A stretch of 46,718 bases of DNA from a virus, in IMG/VR virus record IMGVR_UViG_3300014489_000003, positions 1-46,718 of that record, one strand, 5' to 3'. The notes under the pieces were generated by a model. It saw only the letters and a program-made list of their open reading frames with translations, was not told the origin of the DNA and did not search any database. Position 1 is the first letter of the stretch. Every line of letters begins with the position of its first letter. The position numbers and the translations under genes were made by a program. Of the stretch, positions 21,599-30,383 are shown in pieces.

Positions 21599-24469
21599 CT
21601 AGTGGCAACTCCACGTTGTTCCGTTACTAACGGCGATCATGTAATCACTTCCACCATTTGTGCATGTTCCGGGCGTGTAGGTCAGTGCGTCTGAGACTAT
21701 GACATGTGCTCCCGCACCTGACGTAGCCGCAGATGGTAGTGAGGCTATCGCATAGATCGGAATCGTTACTATACCAGCAGAAGTAACCTGAAACTGATTG
21801 GCCGTGCCGACGTTGAACATGGAAGTTGCGGTGGTGTCGCCGATGCTGACGTTGCCACTGTTTGTGATATTTACCAATGGGGTATCAGCCGAATTATGAA
21901 AGGCGAATGCAGAATAATTCGTCCCAACAGTACCACCATCTACTGAACGGAATAGCATTCCCCAGTTTGAATCAGAATAGATTGAACCTGCACCATAATA
22001 GCCACCACCACCACCAACAATAAATCCTTCTGCTCTTGCGGTTCCATTAACATCTAATGGATAACTCGGTCCCGTCGTCCCGATGCCGACTGGCCCACCT
22101 GTAAACAGGGCAGAGTATGTAGCGTTATTGAAAGTGTTGGTTGCGGTAAACGTATTCGCAGCATTCAGCAACGCCACATTGCTGGCCGCGATTCCGCTGT
22201 CTGCCGCCTGCCCGCCTGTGCCAGTGAAGCTCATCAGGTCGCCGCTAGTCGAACTGGTTGGACCTGTTGTGATGCCGGAGCCGCTGCCAGCCAGAGCTTT
22301 CGAGGATGTGACCGTAGTAGCCGTCGCCGCGATGGGAACCTGGCCCGCTGTCATGCCGCTTACGCCGCTGGAAGTCAGATAGGTATTCGTGTCCAGCGCA
22401 AAAGTACCTGCCGCCGTCATCTTTACGAATGGTGTGCCCGTAGTCCACGTCGGATAATTCAACGCGCCCCATGTGCCTACAGTCGGAGTGCCGGTCAGCA
22501 GGCTATATGGTATCGAACCTGCCGACAACGTGCCTACAGTCGTCAAGCTGCTGCTACCGGCCAGCGGCGATGCACCGATAGTGTTGTAGCTGAGAGTGTA
22601 GGCTGTCGCGCCGTTGAATGCTGTCCCACTTGCCGCGCCAGAGCCGCTGTTATTCATCGTCAGCGCTGCGCCGGTCGAGCCGCCTGTGCAGGTCGTGACA
22701 ATAACTGATCCGCCGCTATCCGTGCCTAAGCAAGCCGCTGATGTATACGGCAACTGTAGTACCACATTGGGCTTTAGCGTTATGTATGCCGTTGTACCAC
22801 CATTCGGGAAAAACAGCACTGAACCTGTAGTACTCAGCGTGCCGCCTAAGCCTGGGTTGGCCTGCATATTCAGCGCTGTGGTTCCTATATTGGTTTCCTG
22901 CCTAATCACGGCGCATGTCGAGCAAGCCGCCGTCTCAGAAACAACGCCTTCCATGTTGCCTTGCGCTACCGCTACCGCTGCTGGCGTAGTACCGTGTACG
23001 CCACGCTGCAACGCATTGAGTGTAGTCAGTCCACCGTAAGGCACATTTACCGACAAACTGGAGTAGATAATTTCTTCTTCACCTGTCGTGATAACTGCCC
23101 CAGCACTCGGCATCCCGCTGACTGAGTTGATAACCATTGATGTGTCACCAGAACCGAGAGGGTATCCAGTAGCAAGCCAAACCTCCCCTGTATACGTCCA
23201 CGGTGCCTGCCACTGGTTGTTGTTCGGACATCCCGCACCATAGCATTGCACGTTCGATGCGTTCTGTACTGGATTCGATCCGATAGCAGTTGCAATCTGC
23301 AAGCCTGTTGCCTGCGTAAAAGCTGAAGTCCCATTACCGTAGAGCACTCCAGTTACAGTTCCAGCATTGCCCGAGCCGCCCTGTGCCGCCAGCAACACAC
23401 CGTAAGTATCCGCATAACCCAGATTGACCTGAGCGGCGCCACTGTCCACTACCCCTGAAGTCACATGCACGAAGCCAGTACCAGTTGGAGCTGCAGTAGG
23501 TGCGATCCAGCTGCGCACTCCTGCAGTCGTCGAACTCAGCACCCATCCATTCGTGCCAGGATTGCCCAGAGCAGGCTCGAAATAACTCGTAGCCTGATAC
23601 GCCGCGGATCCTACTGCGCCGCTTCCCAGCAACACTGAGCCGCTGCCATAGACACCCTTCTCTCCGAACACGCCGCCATTGTTATACTCAATGTCCCCCG
23701 GCGTTCCTCCGGTAATAGTCGTGGTGCCGACCGTGATGCTACTAGCCGGCACTGACGGCGTCGTATATCCACCAGCCCCATTCAAGAAAGTCGTACTCAA
23801 TCCTAATGCACTCAGCGTCACGCCATTGATCGATATCCCTGTCAACGCCGTCGTGGTAGTACCAGCTCCGATAGTCGTAGTTCCCAACACGATAGGAAAT
23901 CCACTCGAGCCTCCACCGCCACCTGTCAGCAACTGCCAGATCGTACCAATGCCCGGAATATTGCCTATGTTATTCGACTGAGTCGACACATAGGTGTACA
24001 CCGGCGAAGTCCCATAGCCTACGATATCGCCGACCGTGTAAGTCGTGGTGGATGCCCACATCCCCTTATACGAAACTGTCGGCGCATTGCCTGACGAAAC
24101 CGCGGTGCCCACATTGAACGGAGTACCCGAGATCAACCACTGGTCAGTGAAATCCACGTTGCCATTCGAATCGATGGCGATCACGTTATAAGGCACGCCA
24201 ACCGGAATCGTACAAGCCGAGCTAGTCAATGTTGGTGGGCTCACCAGAGCGCCGGCCGTCACCGTAACCGTTACCTGTTCGGTCGGCACTACCAGCTTAG
24301 GGCCAGTGCAAGGACTCACTGTGCTGGCCGATGCGTTCTGAGCCAGCGAGAATATCAGTCTGCCATTGAAACCAGAGCCGTCCGGATTGACCACGCTACC
24401 CGACAACAGAGACTGCGCGTGTCCAACTGCGCACGCAAGCACCATCACGATCGGTATGAACCTCTTCAT
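21599..24469 (-). CDS. Large fibre/spike-like protein with Sec signal peptide
   Basis: 956 aa. Residues 1-19 (MKRFIPIVMVLACAVGHAQS) form a classical signal peptide with an A-H-A-Q cleavage site. A beta-rich domain follows, then a long Gly/Thr/Ser/Ala-rich repetitive shaft typical of fibres. Near the C-terminus GIGTTGPSYPLDVNGTA resembles the segments before fibre tips and chaperone domains in many tail fibres. No S74 catalytic signature seen. Start 24469 follows AGGAG. It may be a receptor-binding fibre, or a secreted host-like adhesin, since a signal peptide is unusual for a virion protein. Paralogous N-terminus to 24490-25788. Confidence 0.7.
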   Translation of the reverse strand: MKRFIPIVMVLACAVGHAQSLLSGSVVNPDGSGFNGRLIFSLAQNASASTVSPCTGPKLVVPTEQVTVTVTAGALVSPPTLTSSACTIPVGVPYNVIAIDSNGNVDFTDQWLISGTPFNVGTAVSSGNAPTVSYKGMWASTTTYTVGDIVGYGTSPVYTYVSTQSNNIGNIPGIGTIWQLLTGGGGGSSGFPIVLGTTTIGAGTTTTALTGISINGVTLSALGLSTTFLNGAGGYTTPSVPASSITVGTTTITGGTPGDIEYNNGGVFGEKGVYGSGSVLLGSGAVGSAAYQATSYFEPALGNPGTNGWVLSSTTAGVRSWIAPTAAPTGTGFVHVTSGVVDSGAAQVNLGYADTYGVLLAAQGGSGNAGTVTGVLYGNGTSAFTQATGLQIATAIGSNPVQNASNVQCYGAGCPNNNQWQAPWTYTGEVWLATGYPLGSGDTSMVINSVSGMPSAGAVITTGEEEIIYSSLSVNVPYGGLTTLNALQRGVHGTTPAAVAVAQGNMEGVVSETAACSTCAVIRQETNIGTTALNMQANPGLGGTLSTTGSVLFFPNGGTTAYITLKPNVVLQLPYTSAACLGTDSGGSVIVTTCTGGSTGAALTMNNSGSGAASGTAFNGATAYTLSYNTIGASPLAGSSSLTTVGTLSAGSIPYSLLTGTPTVGTWGALNYPTWTTGTPFVKMTAAGTFALDTNTYLTSSGVSGMTAGQVPIAATATTVTSSKALAGSGSGITTGPTSSTSGDLMSFTGTGGQAADSGIAASNVALLNAANTFTATNTFNNATYSALFTGGPVGIGTTGPSYPLDVNGTARAEGFIVGGGGGYYGAGSIYSDSNWGMLFRSVDGGTVGTNYSAFAFHNSADTPLVNITNSGNVSIGDTTATSMFNVGTANQFQVTSAGIVTIPIYAIASLPSAATSGAGAHVIVSDALTYTPGTCTNGGSDYMIAVSNGTTWSCH

Positions 24470-24489
24470 TGCCATCTCCTTCAACCCGA

Positions 24490-25788
24490 CTACCAGACTT
24501 CAATCCAGCTTACAAGTCCGCCAACCGCTCCCTGTCCTGTCAATGTCACAGAAAACGTATCCCCCGGAGGCACTAGAAACGTGATGCTCGCAGGCACTGT
24601 GCCGCAAAGATTGGATCCATTACTCTGTGGCCCTGACAGTCCTCCGATAGTAGAAATGATCGCCCCATCAGGCCCGCAACCTCCTCCGGCCATGTTCGCT
24701 GTCACTTCTTCCGTAACCGGATACGTCGAGCTATTCGTATACGTCGTCCCTGCCACATAAGTACTTCCGCCCACACAACTCGTAGTCCTGCAATTCGTCT
24801 GCGAAACAGTATGCGGCGTCAGATTTCCAGCTCCGTCGAAATACCCAGGAGCATGACTAGTCGACGGGCTGGCCGTATACGTCGCAACGTAAGATCCTGA
24901 CCCTGGAGCATTCAATCCAATCGTCGTACGTGACGGGGAAGCCGAGTCAGCCGCTGTGAACAACGATGAGAAGTTCAACGCGCTTCTCTGGGTCTGTCCA
25001 GTCCCATTCAAATCCACCGTCTGGTAGTACAACGATGACGCAGCACAGGCAGACCCCGATGACAGGCATACAGCACCAGTACCCGAGACTCCATTGCTCA
25101 ACATGGCCGCTGAGAGCGCAACGCCGGCCACTGTGAAGCCCGACGTCGCATTGATGGTGGCTCCCTGCACCGTACCAGAGGCCGTGACCGTGGTAGCCGT
25201 TACTGTGGGCGTAGTCAGGCTTGTCGAGGCACTCACCGTAGAAGCACTCAACGCTGTCACGCTCAACGTGCCTGAAATGGTCATGCTGCTCGTCACCACC
25301 AGGCTGTTGATCGTCAAACTCGTACCACCAGGCTGCGTAATCGTCTGATTACCTACCGGCGTACTGATAATGGCCTGAGGCACACTCACCGTGATTCCTG
25401 AAGCCATCTGTACATCGCCCAGCGTCCCCACATTCACTGTCCCTGCTGTCGTCTGCGGGATATACCAGTTATCCGAGTACACAGGACGATTCAACGAATC
25501 CTTCACCTGAACGTAATACGGGAGCCGCGGAGATAAACAGCTCGTCGCTAACAGATTCGTTGTCGGGAATGTTCCGCCTGTCACCTTCACCGTCACTCCA
25601 GGCATAGGAACCACAGCCGGCGGAGTCGAGCATGTGTTCACCACCGAAGACTTGGTCAGGCTAATCAGGAATGTCCCCGTAAACGGCGATCCGTCAGGAT
25701 TGGTCACTGTCCCGGAGACAGCAACCGTTTGTGCATGTAAACCCATACACATCCCGAGCAACAACAGAGCTGTCCAGAATCTACACAT
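24490..25788 (-). CDS. Fibre/spike-like protein with signal peptide, paralogue
   Basis: 432 aa. The signal peptide is about residues 1-20 (cleavage after LHA-Q). The next 115 residues share layout and key words with the N-terminus of the larger neighbour (SGTVTNPDGSPFTG, then VPM/VPT, TVKVTGG/TVTVTAG, and a late DNWYI/DQWLI), so both share a beta-sandwich domain. A Thr/Ser/Ala-rich repetitive shaft follows. GAGGGG precedes the ATG. Probably assembles with the larger protein. Confidence 0.65.
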   Translation of the reverse strand: MCRFWTALLLLGMCMGLHAQTVAVSGTVTNPDGSPFTGTFLISLTKSSVVNTCSTPPAVVPMPGVTVKVTGGTFPTTNLLATSCLSPRLPYYVQVKDSLNRPVYSDNWYIPQTTAGTVNVGTLGDVQMASGITVSVPQAIISTPVGNQTITQPGGTSLTINSLVVTSSMTISGTLSVTALSASTVSASTSLTTPTVTATTVTASGTVQGATINATSGFTVAGVALSAAMLSNGVSGTGAVCLSSGSACAASSLYYQTVDLNGTGQTQRSALNFSSLFTAADSASPSRTTIGLNAPGSGSYVATYTASPSTSHAPGYFDGAGNLTPHTVSQTNCRTTSCVGGSTYVAGTTYTNSSTYPVTEEVTANMAGGGCGPDGAIISTIGGLSGPQSNGSNLCGTVPASITFLVPPGDTFSVTLTGQGAVGGLVSWIEVW

Positions 25789-25807
25789 TTCCTGCCCCTC
25801 CGCTACA

Positions 25808-26623
25808 TCACCGATGCCTTCTTTTTGAGTCCTGCGTCATGGTGATCACCTTGCTGGTTACGCTGCTAGGTAAGTCCAGACCATGTCGAGCACCCTTCTC
25901 GAGCACCATCTGTACAATGCTGTTCAACACCTTCTCCGTGCGTGATTCCTTTGCAGCCGTTGTAGCGTTGGCCACCAGAGCCTGAGCCATCAACAGCTTC
26001 TCGAATCCACTACTGTCCGCGAAGTTGATGCCGTGTGCCTTGGCGTACAGATCCTGCGCATACCCGAGCATATGTACTGCACGCTCATGCAACTCCATGT
26101 ACAGTCGTGCCCGCTTTGCATTCTCCTCGAACGACACTCCCTCCGAGAGGAAACGTCCTGAGAAGTCAGTATCGATCTGCTCCATCAGCTTCTCAGCTCT
26201 TACAAATGCGTGAAGCGTGATGCCATTGCCTGCCGATCTTAATGACTCCAGTGCGTTGATCGACTCCTTGATAGCCTTACTATGCGTCTTAAGATTCTCT
26301 TCCGTAAACCATGCACCAGCCTGTCGCTTCTTGACAAAGTCCAGCGGAGTAACGAAATCCCACTCCGTGTTTCTTTCCTTCTCCGGCAGCTCAGGCCCAA
26401 ACAAATAGGTAAGAAAATCGCACTGTTTGTCGTTAATCCCCACTGCCCGAGCCAACATGCGTCCTGACTTATAAAGCGGTCTCCCGCCCTTGTCTATCTT
26501 GCCGCAGAAGTCCTGCCAGAGCATCTGGAGATCCAGCGACCGATAGAATCGCTGCATATCATTCAGTGTTCTGTCCTTCAACCTCGGAGCGACCTTTTTC
26601 TTACTACCCAACTTGGTAGTCAT
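25808..26623 (-). CDS. Helical hypothetical protein, 271 aa
   Basis: Basic N-terminus (KLGSKKKVAPRLKDR), then mostly helical and charged, including a long central helix region (residues 110-200). It ends in KRRHR. Immediately upstream of the fibre genes and coupled by ATGA to a zinc protein. It could be a scaffold or DNA-binding packaging protein; no motif supports a choice. Confidence 0.6.
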   Translation of the reverse strand: MTTKLGSKKKVAPRLKDRTLNDMQRFYRSLDLQMLWQDFCGKIDKGGRPLYKSGRMLARAVGINDKQCDFLTYLFGPELPEKERNTEWDFVTPLDFVKKRQAGAWFTEENLKTHSKAIKESINALESLRSAGNGITLHAFVRAEKLMEQIDTDFSGRFLSEGVSFEENAKRARLYMELHERAVHMLGYAQDLYAKAHGINFADSSGFEKLLMAQALVANATTAAKESRTEKVLNSIVQMVLEKGARHGLDLPSSVTSKVITMTQDSKRRHR

Positions 26624-26883
26624 GCCGTTAGAGCCTGTCGCCTCTCTAGCCGTAACTGTGCCGAGCGCTTACCTAATGCCGAATAGTACTGAACGCCCAG
26701 TTCACGCAGTAGAGTATTCCCTCCCTGCTCCGCGAACGCTGTCCGCTGTTCCTGCGTCTTACGAGACATGTTCGTCCTGCCATGCTCTGACGCGATCCCT
26801 CTGCGACAGCCAGGACAGAACAGTCCGCTGCGACCAGGCACACTCGACAAAGCTTCTGTAGCCGGACACGATGAGCAGGCCAT
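26620..26883 (-). CDS. Zinc-knuckle protein, 87 aa
   Basis: CSSC at residues 3-6 and CPGC at 23-26 form a zinc pair; the remainder is helical and basic. The start at 26883 has a weak Shine-Dalgarno, but the CSSC motif at the very N-terminus supports it over the internal ATG at 26769. ATGA overlap downstream. Confidence 0.55.
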   Translation of the reverse strand: MACSSCPATEALSSVPGRSGLFCPGCRRGIASEHGRTNMSRKTQEQRTAFAEQGGNTLLRELGVQYYSALGKRSAQLRLERRQALTA

Positions 26884-26886
26884 GAA

Positions 26887-27039
26887 TTAGATCTTCACCG
26901 TGCTCTTGGTAAACTTCTTAGTCAGAGTCTGCTGCACGCTACCAGTAGGCTGCTGAACATTGGTACTATTCTTGATAACCCGCTCCGCTGTCGGGCTCGA
27001 AGACTTTCCGATTTTTGATGAGAAATTCTGGCTTGGCAT
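26887..27039 (-). CDS. Small hydrophilic hypothetical protein, 50 aa
   Basis: ATG 27039 lies behind GGAGGAATGAC. Ser/Thr/Lys/Gln-rich and probably disordered (MPSQNFSSKIGKSSSPTAER). First gene of the virion block after a terminator. Confidence 0.55.
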   Translation of the reverse strand: MPSQNFSSKIGKSSSPTAERVIKNSTNVQQPTGSVQQTLTKKFTKSTVKI

Positions 27040-27081
27040 GTATGTCATTCCTCCGTAATGCTGGATACTAACGCTGCCTAG

Positions 27082-27106
27082 AGTAACACATCCGCAAAAT
27101 TGTCAA
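27082..27106 (-). promoter_or_regulatory. Possible promoter (TTGACA, weak -10)
   Basis: TTGACA at 27101-27106 follows a terminator and precedes the gene at 27039. The best -10 is TACTCT at 15 bp, which is poor. The remainder of the 122-bp gap shows nothing else. Confidence 0.35.
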
Positions 27107-27122
27107 CCCCTTAAATGCAACA

Positions 27123-27145
27123 GCCCCAGGCTGAGAGCCTGAGGC
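27123..27145 (-). terminator. Rho-independent terminator-like hairpin
   Basis: GCCTCAGGCT and AGCCTGGGGC pair over 10 bp (one G-U) with a 3-nt loop, 17 nt after the stop of 27162-27659. The following tail (TGTTGCATTT) is only moderately T-rich. Confidence 0.65.
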
Positions 27146-27161
27146 CGGCATAAGAACCGAG

Positions 27162-27659
27162 CTATGAATCAGTCTCAATCAGCCTGAAAGACGAACTCTT
27201 GTATGCCGCCTTCTCCCGCAACAGAATGGCCGCACCAGTGAACTCACACTTAGATATAGTCCAGACCACCGAACGCATATCAGCGATATGACTATCGTGT
27301 ACTTCGTAACTCATCCCTAGATCCTGCTCTCTGCACACCACGCCAATCTCAGGAAAGTCGCGCTTAAAGATGTACCCAACAACCATGACCCGATTCTTTT
27401 CCAACCACGCCTCAGTAATGATGCCGCACTTCTGGCGCACGTCGTGGCCATCCCAACCAGCCTTATAGTCCACCGCCATGCCCAGCAGACTTGGCAGAGC
27501 AGCCACAGTAGCTGCTCTTGTCAGAATTACATTATGACCTCTCGCACCGCCGGGAGCCTTGCCCGTAGCAACGCCCACCTCGCAGAGACATCCCTCGAAC
27601 GCCTGCGCATTACAGTGAGTCGACAAATCCACACCCTGCGCAAATAATGTGAACCTCAC
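27162..27659 (-). CDS. Putative prohead-protease-like protein, 165 aa
   Basis: Sequence pattern DGHDVRQKCGIITEAWLEKN, VVGYIFKRDFPEIG, LGMSYEVHDSHIADM and FTGAAILLREKAAY resembles small phage capsid-maturation proteases, where a His in the HD-x-R segment and a Ser in the G-x-S-x-E stretch would be catalytic. I recall such a family from Acidobacteriota phage-like loci but cannot confirm it. No capsid gene is visible next to it. ATGA overlap at 27659. Confidence 0.45.
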   Translation of the reverse strand: MRFTLFAQGVDLSTHCNAQAFEGCLCEVGVATGKAPGGARGHNVILTRAATVAALPSLLGMAVDYKAGWDGHDVRQKCGIITEAWLEKNRVMVVGYIFKRDFPEIGVVCREQDLGMSYEVHDSHIADMRSVVWTISKCEFTGAAILLREKAAYKSSSFRLIETDS

Positions 27660-28108
27660 TGACGCTCCTTCCCAAACAGCACAGCCACCGCCCGCCCATA
27701 CTTATCAAGCAACCGCAGTCTTATACCCTGAGACAGCTTCTCCAACCGCACTGGATCTATGTTATCCCTGATATCCGCCAGCTTCACCCTAACCGCTAAC
27801 GGATTACGTTTGACCCCAGCAAGATAATCATCATACGAGTCATCCTCGATGTGAGTCAGGTCGAGCACAGCGTTGTAAATAGCAGTCCTATAAAACAACT
27901 TCACCCGAGCACGCACCGAATGATTGAGATCCGGCCGGTCGATACTATCCTCGAACGTGTCGTGCAGGATGGCAACCACCCGCTCCTCGTCCGTCTCCAT
28001 CTGCATCATCACCCGGCAGACGTGACCCATATAAGGCTCACCACTCTTATCCCGCTGATTGCCATGCACCTCAGCTGCGATCTTGAAAGCCTCTGTGAAG
28101 TCGATCAT
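27656..28108 (-). CDS. HD-domain phosphohydrolase, SpoT/MESH1-like
   Basis: 150 aa. It has AAEVHGNQRDKSGEPYMGHV (residues 12-31), ILHDTFEDS (the HD pair plus ED, about 48-56) and VKLADIRDN (about 107-115), the three blocks of (p)ppGpp hydrolases of the SpoT/MESH1 type. No synthetase domain. It probably hydrolyses alarmone or a related nucleotide in the host cytoplasm. Some similar phage HD proteins act on other nucleotides. ATG 28108 follows GGGGAG and overlaps the previous stop (ATGA). Confidence 0.72.
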   Translation of the reverse strand: MIDFTEAFKIAAEVHGNQRDKSGEPYMGHVCRVMMQMETDEERVVAILHDTFEDSIDRPDLNHSVRARVKLFYRTAIYNAVLDLTHIEDDSYDDYLAGVKRNPLAVRVKLADIRDNIDPVRLEKLSQGIRLRLLDKYGRAVAVLFGKERQ

Positions 28109-28401
28109 GGCAACTGCTCCCCTACTTTCTGTCCTGCCTTGGCGATAGCATCCTGCATCACGCCCAGCAAGCAAGTCTCAACGATCTTCACATGGGCAGC
28201 GAAGATCTGATCCCTGATCTGAGTGTCGAACTGATCCCACTCCTGTCGCCAGCCACGTCGATCCTTTACATCGCGCAAGATCTCCCAAGCGATCCGCTCC
28301 GCTGTCGACATCTTATCCAGCGTAGCCTTCTGATGCTTGGGCCAAGTGTTGATGGTGTAACGTCCGTCGTACATCTTCGTATGCCACTGGTTATACGTCA
28401 T
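28105..28401 (-). CDS. Hypothetical protein, 98 aa
   Basis: ATG 28401 behind TTAGGAG. Aromatic N-terminus (MTYNQWHTKMYDGRY), helical remainder. ATGA overlap with the HD gene, suggesting joint expression. No family recognised. Confidence 0.6.
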   Translation of the reverse strand: MTYNQWHTKMYDGRYTINTWPKHQKATLDKMSTAERIAWEILRDVKDRRGWRQEWDQFDTQIRDQIFAAHVKIVETCLLGVMQDAIAKAGQKVGEQLP

Positions 28402-28411
28402 CGCTGCTCTC

Positions 28412-28651
28412 CTAACTCTTATTCTTCCTAACAAACGCTTGTAGAGCTTTGATCACAATCTGGGCCTGCTCCACAGTGAGATGCGGCGATGGTTCCGGTA
28501 TATCAGGATTATCCTTACAGAAAATCCATACACACGATAATGTTGGCAAACTTGACTCTCGCACTGTGACCAGACTTCCGTACCGATCACGGAACTCACA
28601 AAAGTCCTCGAAGCCACGAATAGTGAATACCCGCTTCTTCCTCGCTGTCAT
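28412..28651 (-). CDS. Hypothetical protein, 79 aa
   Basis: A beta-rich first part (RVFTIRGFEDFCEFRDRYGS) followed by a helix (VEQAQIVIKALQAFV). ATGA overlap with the upstream gene. No family recognised. Confidence 0.6.
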   Translation of the reverse strand: MTARKKRVFTIRGFEDFCEFRDRYGSLVTVRESSLPTLSCVWIFCKDNPDIPEPSPHLTVEQAQIVIKALQAFVRKNKS

Positions 28652-28902
28652 CCTTCACTCCCATCTACTGCGATCTCGACTACCTCGCCCAGCTTCGTTC
28701 CGTCACTCCCGCACGGATAGCCGAACTCTGATTCTCGCTCCCCAGGCCAAAGATCGCCTACCTGCGGTTCCTTACCATACCCAGAACACTCAAAATTGCA
28801 TAGTGTGATGGCCGCAGGAGCCGATCTCCCGTGCGGAGCTTTACGCAATCCACAAGTAGCACAGTAGACTGCGATACCAATCTTCTCCTGTCGCGCACTC
28901 AT
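28648..28902 (-). CDS. Cysteine-containing hypothetical protein, 84 aa
   Basis: Cys-x-x-Cys (CATC, residues 14-17) and CNFEC about 20 residues later suggest a metal-binding unit. ATGA overlaps on both sides, GAGGAG before the ATG. Function unknown. Confidence 0.6.
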   Translation of the reverse strand: MSARQEKIGIAVYCATCGLRKAPHGRSAPAAITLCNFECSGYGKEPQVGDLWPGERESEFGYPCGSDGTKLGEVVEIAVDGSEG

Positions 28903-29093
28903 GGCTCCTCCGTCTCTTCCTCGTGCCGGCTGATAATCTCCATCTCCGCTGCACTGAAGCCGATCGGCCTTACAGCGTCAGCACCGATCCGCTCCGCCTC
29001 TTCGTCGCTATACTCCGCACCGCAGACCGAGCATGGCCTCATCTCCTTATGCCAGTCCGACGTATGCGTACAGTAGTCCTCTCTTCGTGCCAT
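28899..29093 (-). CDS. Acidic zinc-knuckle protein, 64 aa
   Basis: CTHTSDWH and CSVCG could bind zinc. The C-terminus is acidic (RHEEETEEP). ATG 29093 has GGGAGGG upstream; the longer frame start lacks a Shine-Dalgarno. It begins a run of overlapping genes down to 27162. Confidence 0.6.
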   Translation of the reverse strand: MARREDYCTHTSDWHKEMRPCSVCGAEYSDEEAERIGADAVRPIGFSAAEMEIISRHEEETEEP

Positions 29094-29212
29094 GATGCCC
29101 TCCCGCCTGTACCCCTCCGCAGGGTTGGCCATTGTCTATGCCGAAGTTCCCTGCACGGTACTAAAGTGTTGTGAGTTTCCCGTAGGCACGATCACAACCA
29201 TCTTCGAGGTAC

Positions 29213-29245
29213 AGGCGGCAAGGCATCATAACTACCCTGCCGCCT
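29213..29245 (-). terminator. Strong hairpin after the DUF932 gene
   Basis: AGGCGGCAGGG and CCTTGCCGCCT pair over 11 bp (one G-U) with an 11-nt loop, 9 nt after the stop at 29254. There is no T-tract, so it may terminate with help or protect the 3' end. The rest of the 160-bp gap (29094-29253) holds a second short inverted repeat (GTTGTG/CACAAC) and nothing else convincing. Confidence 0.5.
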
Positions 29246-29253
29246 CCATTCTT

Positions 29254-30324
29254 TTAGAACGCCGCCTCCATCAACTTGCCAGCCGCCACATCGATGGTCG
29301 TTCTTGCGTCAGCGAACGGAACAGTCTGTGAGTGACGCGTAAGCCCCTGCATCATTCCCCACACCGTCCGCGGATCTCCGTCCTGAGCAGGGATGACCGC
29401 CTCATAGCCAGCATCGATCACCTTACGCGTCAGGCCAAGAGAGCGCATGCCGAACAACTTGTCGAGCACTGACTCCTTGGTGTCGCCGATCTTCAGAGTA
29501 CGCGCTGATGCGATGTTAGCCTCGTCAGCTGCCGCCCCAGAGTCTGCATACCGCTTGATCGCCGCATAGTAACCAGACCACCGCTGCCGAGCATCGCCAA
29601 CGTGACGAACGCTGATGTCCATCACCTTGCTGGCTCCCCAGATGATGTGATTGGAGCACATGGCACGATAGAAGAAACGCGTCAGCTTCAACGCCGATGC
29701 TCCAACCTCAGAATTCTCCACGATGACTCCACGCATGAGGCCATCAGGATTGCCCTCCTCCTTGATGCGATATGAATCGTTGGCCACGAACGCGAACATA
29801 TCGTGGTCACTGGCGTAGAGAGCAGGAAAGTCATGCGCCGTCTTGTTGATGGTAGGCATCGCTGGCTTCCAACCCTGCGTCTCAAGCTGGAGCAACCGCT
29901 CCGCCACTTCCCAATTCCAGATGCGCGCATACTTGTCGCTGGTGAAAGCCCTGAGCAACAGTCCGCCATTCTGATGGAACAGCAGCTTCGCTGTGTTGTT
30001 CTTGTCTGCGAGATTGGCCATCCCGTAATTCAGATTCTGGCAAGCCAGTGTAGCCGGCAGATCGCGCAGGTAAGCCCCAGGAGCGCCGACCCGAGCCGAC
30101 AGCTGCCCGAATGCCCAGTGGGTAAGCTTGGCCGCGTTGTTACGCCGCCCAACGATCTGCACATCCCCATCGATAGCTTCCGTCCGGAGAGCGCCGACCT
30201 CAACTGTGTTTTCTTTGGCTGTTGACGCGTAGGCTTTGCATGCGTCGTGCAGTTCCCGAATGCTGGCAAACCGCTCATCTGCCGGTCTGGTTGACCACTG
30301 CTTGTTAGCGTGAAAAAGTTCCAT
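29254..30324 (-). CDS. DUF932 domain phage/plasmid-like protein
   Basis: 356 aa, matching the DUF932 (phage/plasmid-like TIGR03299) family in order: an N-terminal helix, the central beta-rich part (QIVGRRNNAAKLTHWAFGQL then SARVGAPGAYLRDLP), and the C-terminal ICSNHIIWG-type segment seen here as RAMCSNHIIWGASKV. The function of the family is unknown; it is common in large phages and plasmids. ATG 30324 is chosen because GGAAAGGGAA precedes it and upstream frame codons lie in the promoter. The transcript leader from the box at 30384 is about 55 nt. Confidence 0.85.
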   Translation of the reverse strand: MELFHANKQWSTRPADERFASIRELHDACKAYASTAKENTVEVGALRTEAIDGDVQIVGRRNNAAKLTHWAFGQLSARVGAPGAYLRDLPATLACQNLNYGMANLADKNNTAKLLFHQNGGLLLRAFTSDKYARIWNWEVAERLLQLETQGWKPAMPTINKTAHDFPALYASDHDMFAFVANDSYRIKEEGNPDGLMRGVIVENSEVGASALKLTRFFYRAMCSNHIIWGASKVMDISVRHVGDARQRWSGYYAAIKRYADSGAAADEANIASARTLKIGDTKESVLDKLFGMRSLGLTRKVIDAGYEAVIPAQDGDPRTVWGMMQGLTRHSQTVPFADARTTIDVAAGKLMEAAF

Positions 30325-30383
30325 TGGTTCCCTTTCCGGCGACTGTGGAGATTGCATCCTCCAACCGTGCCTCTTACTACACT

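Noticed and set aside
25808-26623. Terminase small subunit.
   Set aside because: The basic N-terminus and helical content are compatible, but no helix-turn-helix signature is visible and the gene is 18 kb from terL.
29161-29229. 22-codon ORF after the DUF932 gene.
   Set aside because: It overlaps a strong hairpin, and the candidate Shine-Dalgarno lies in the stem. Length and context do not support it.
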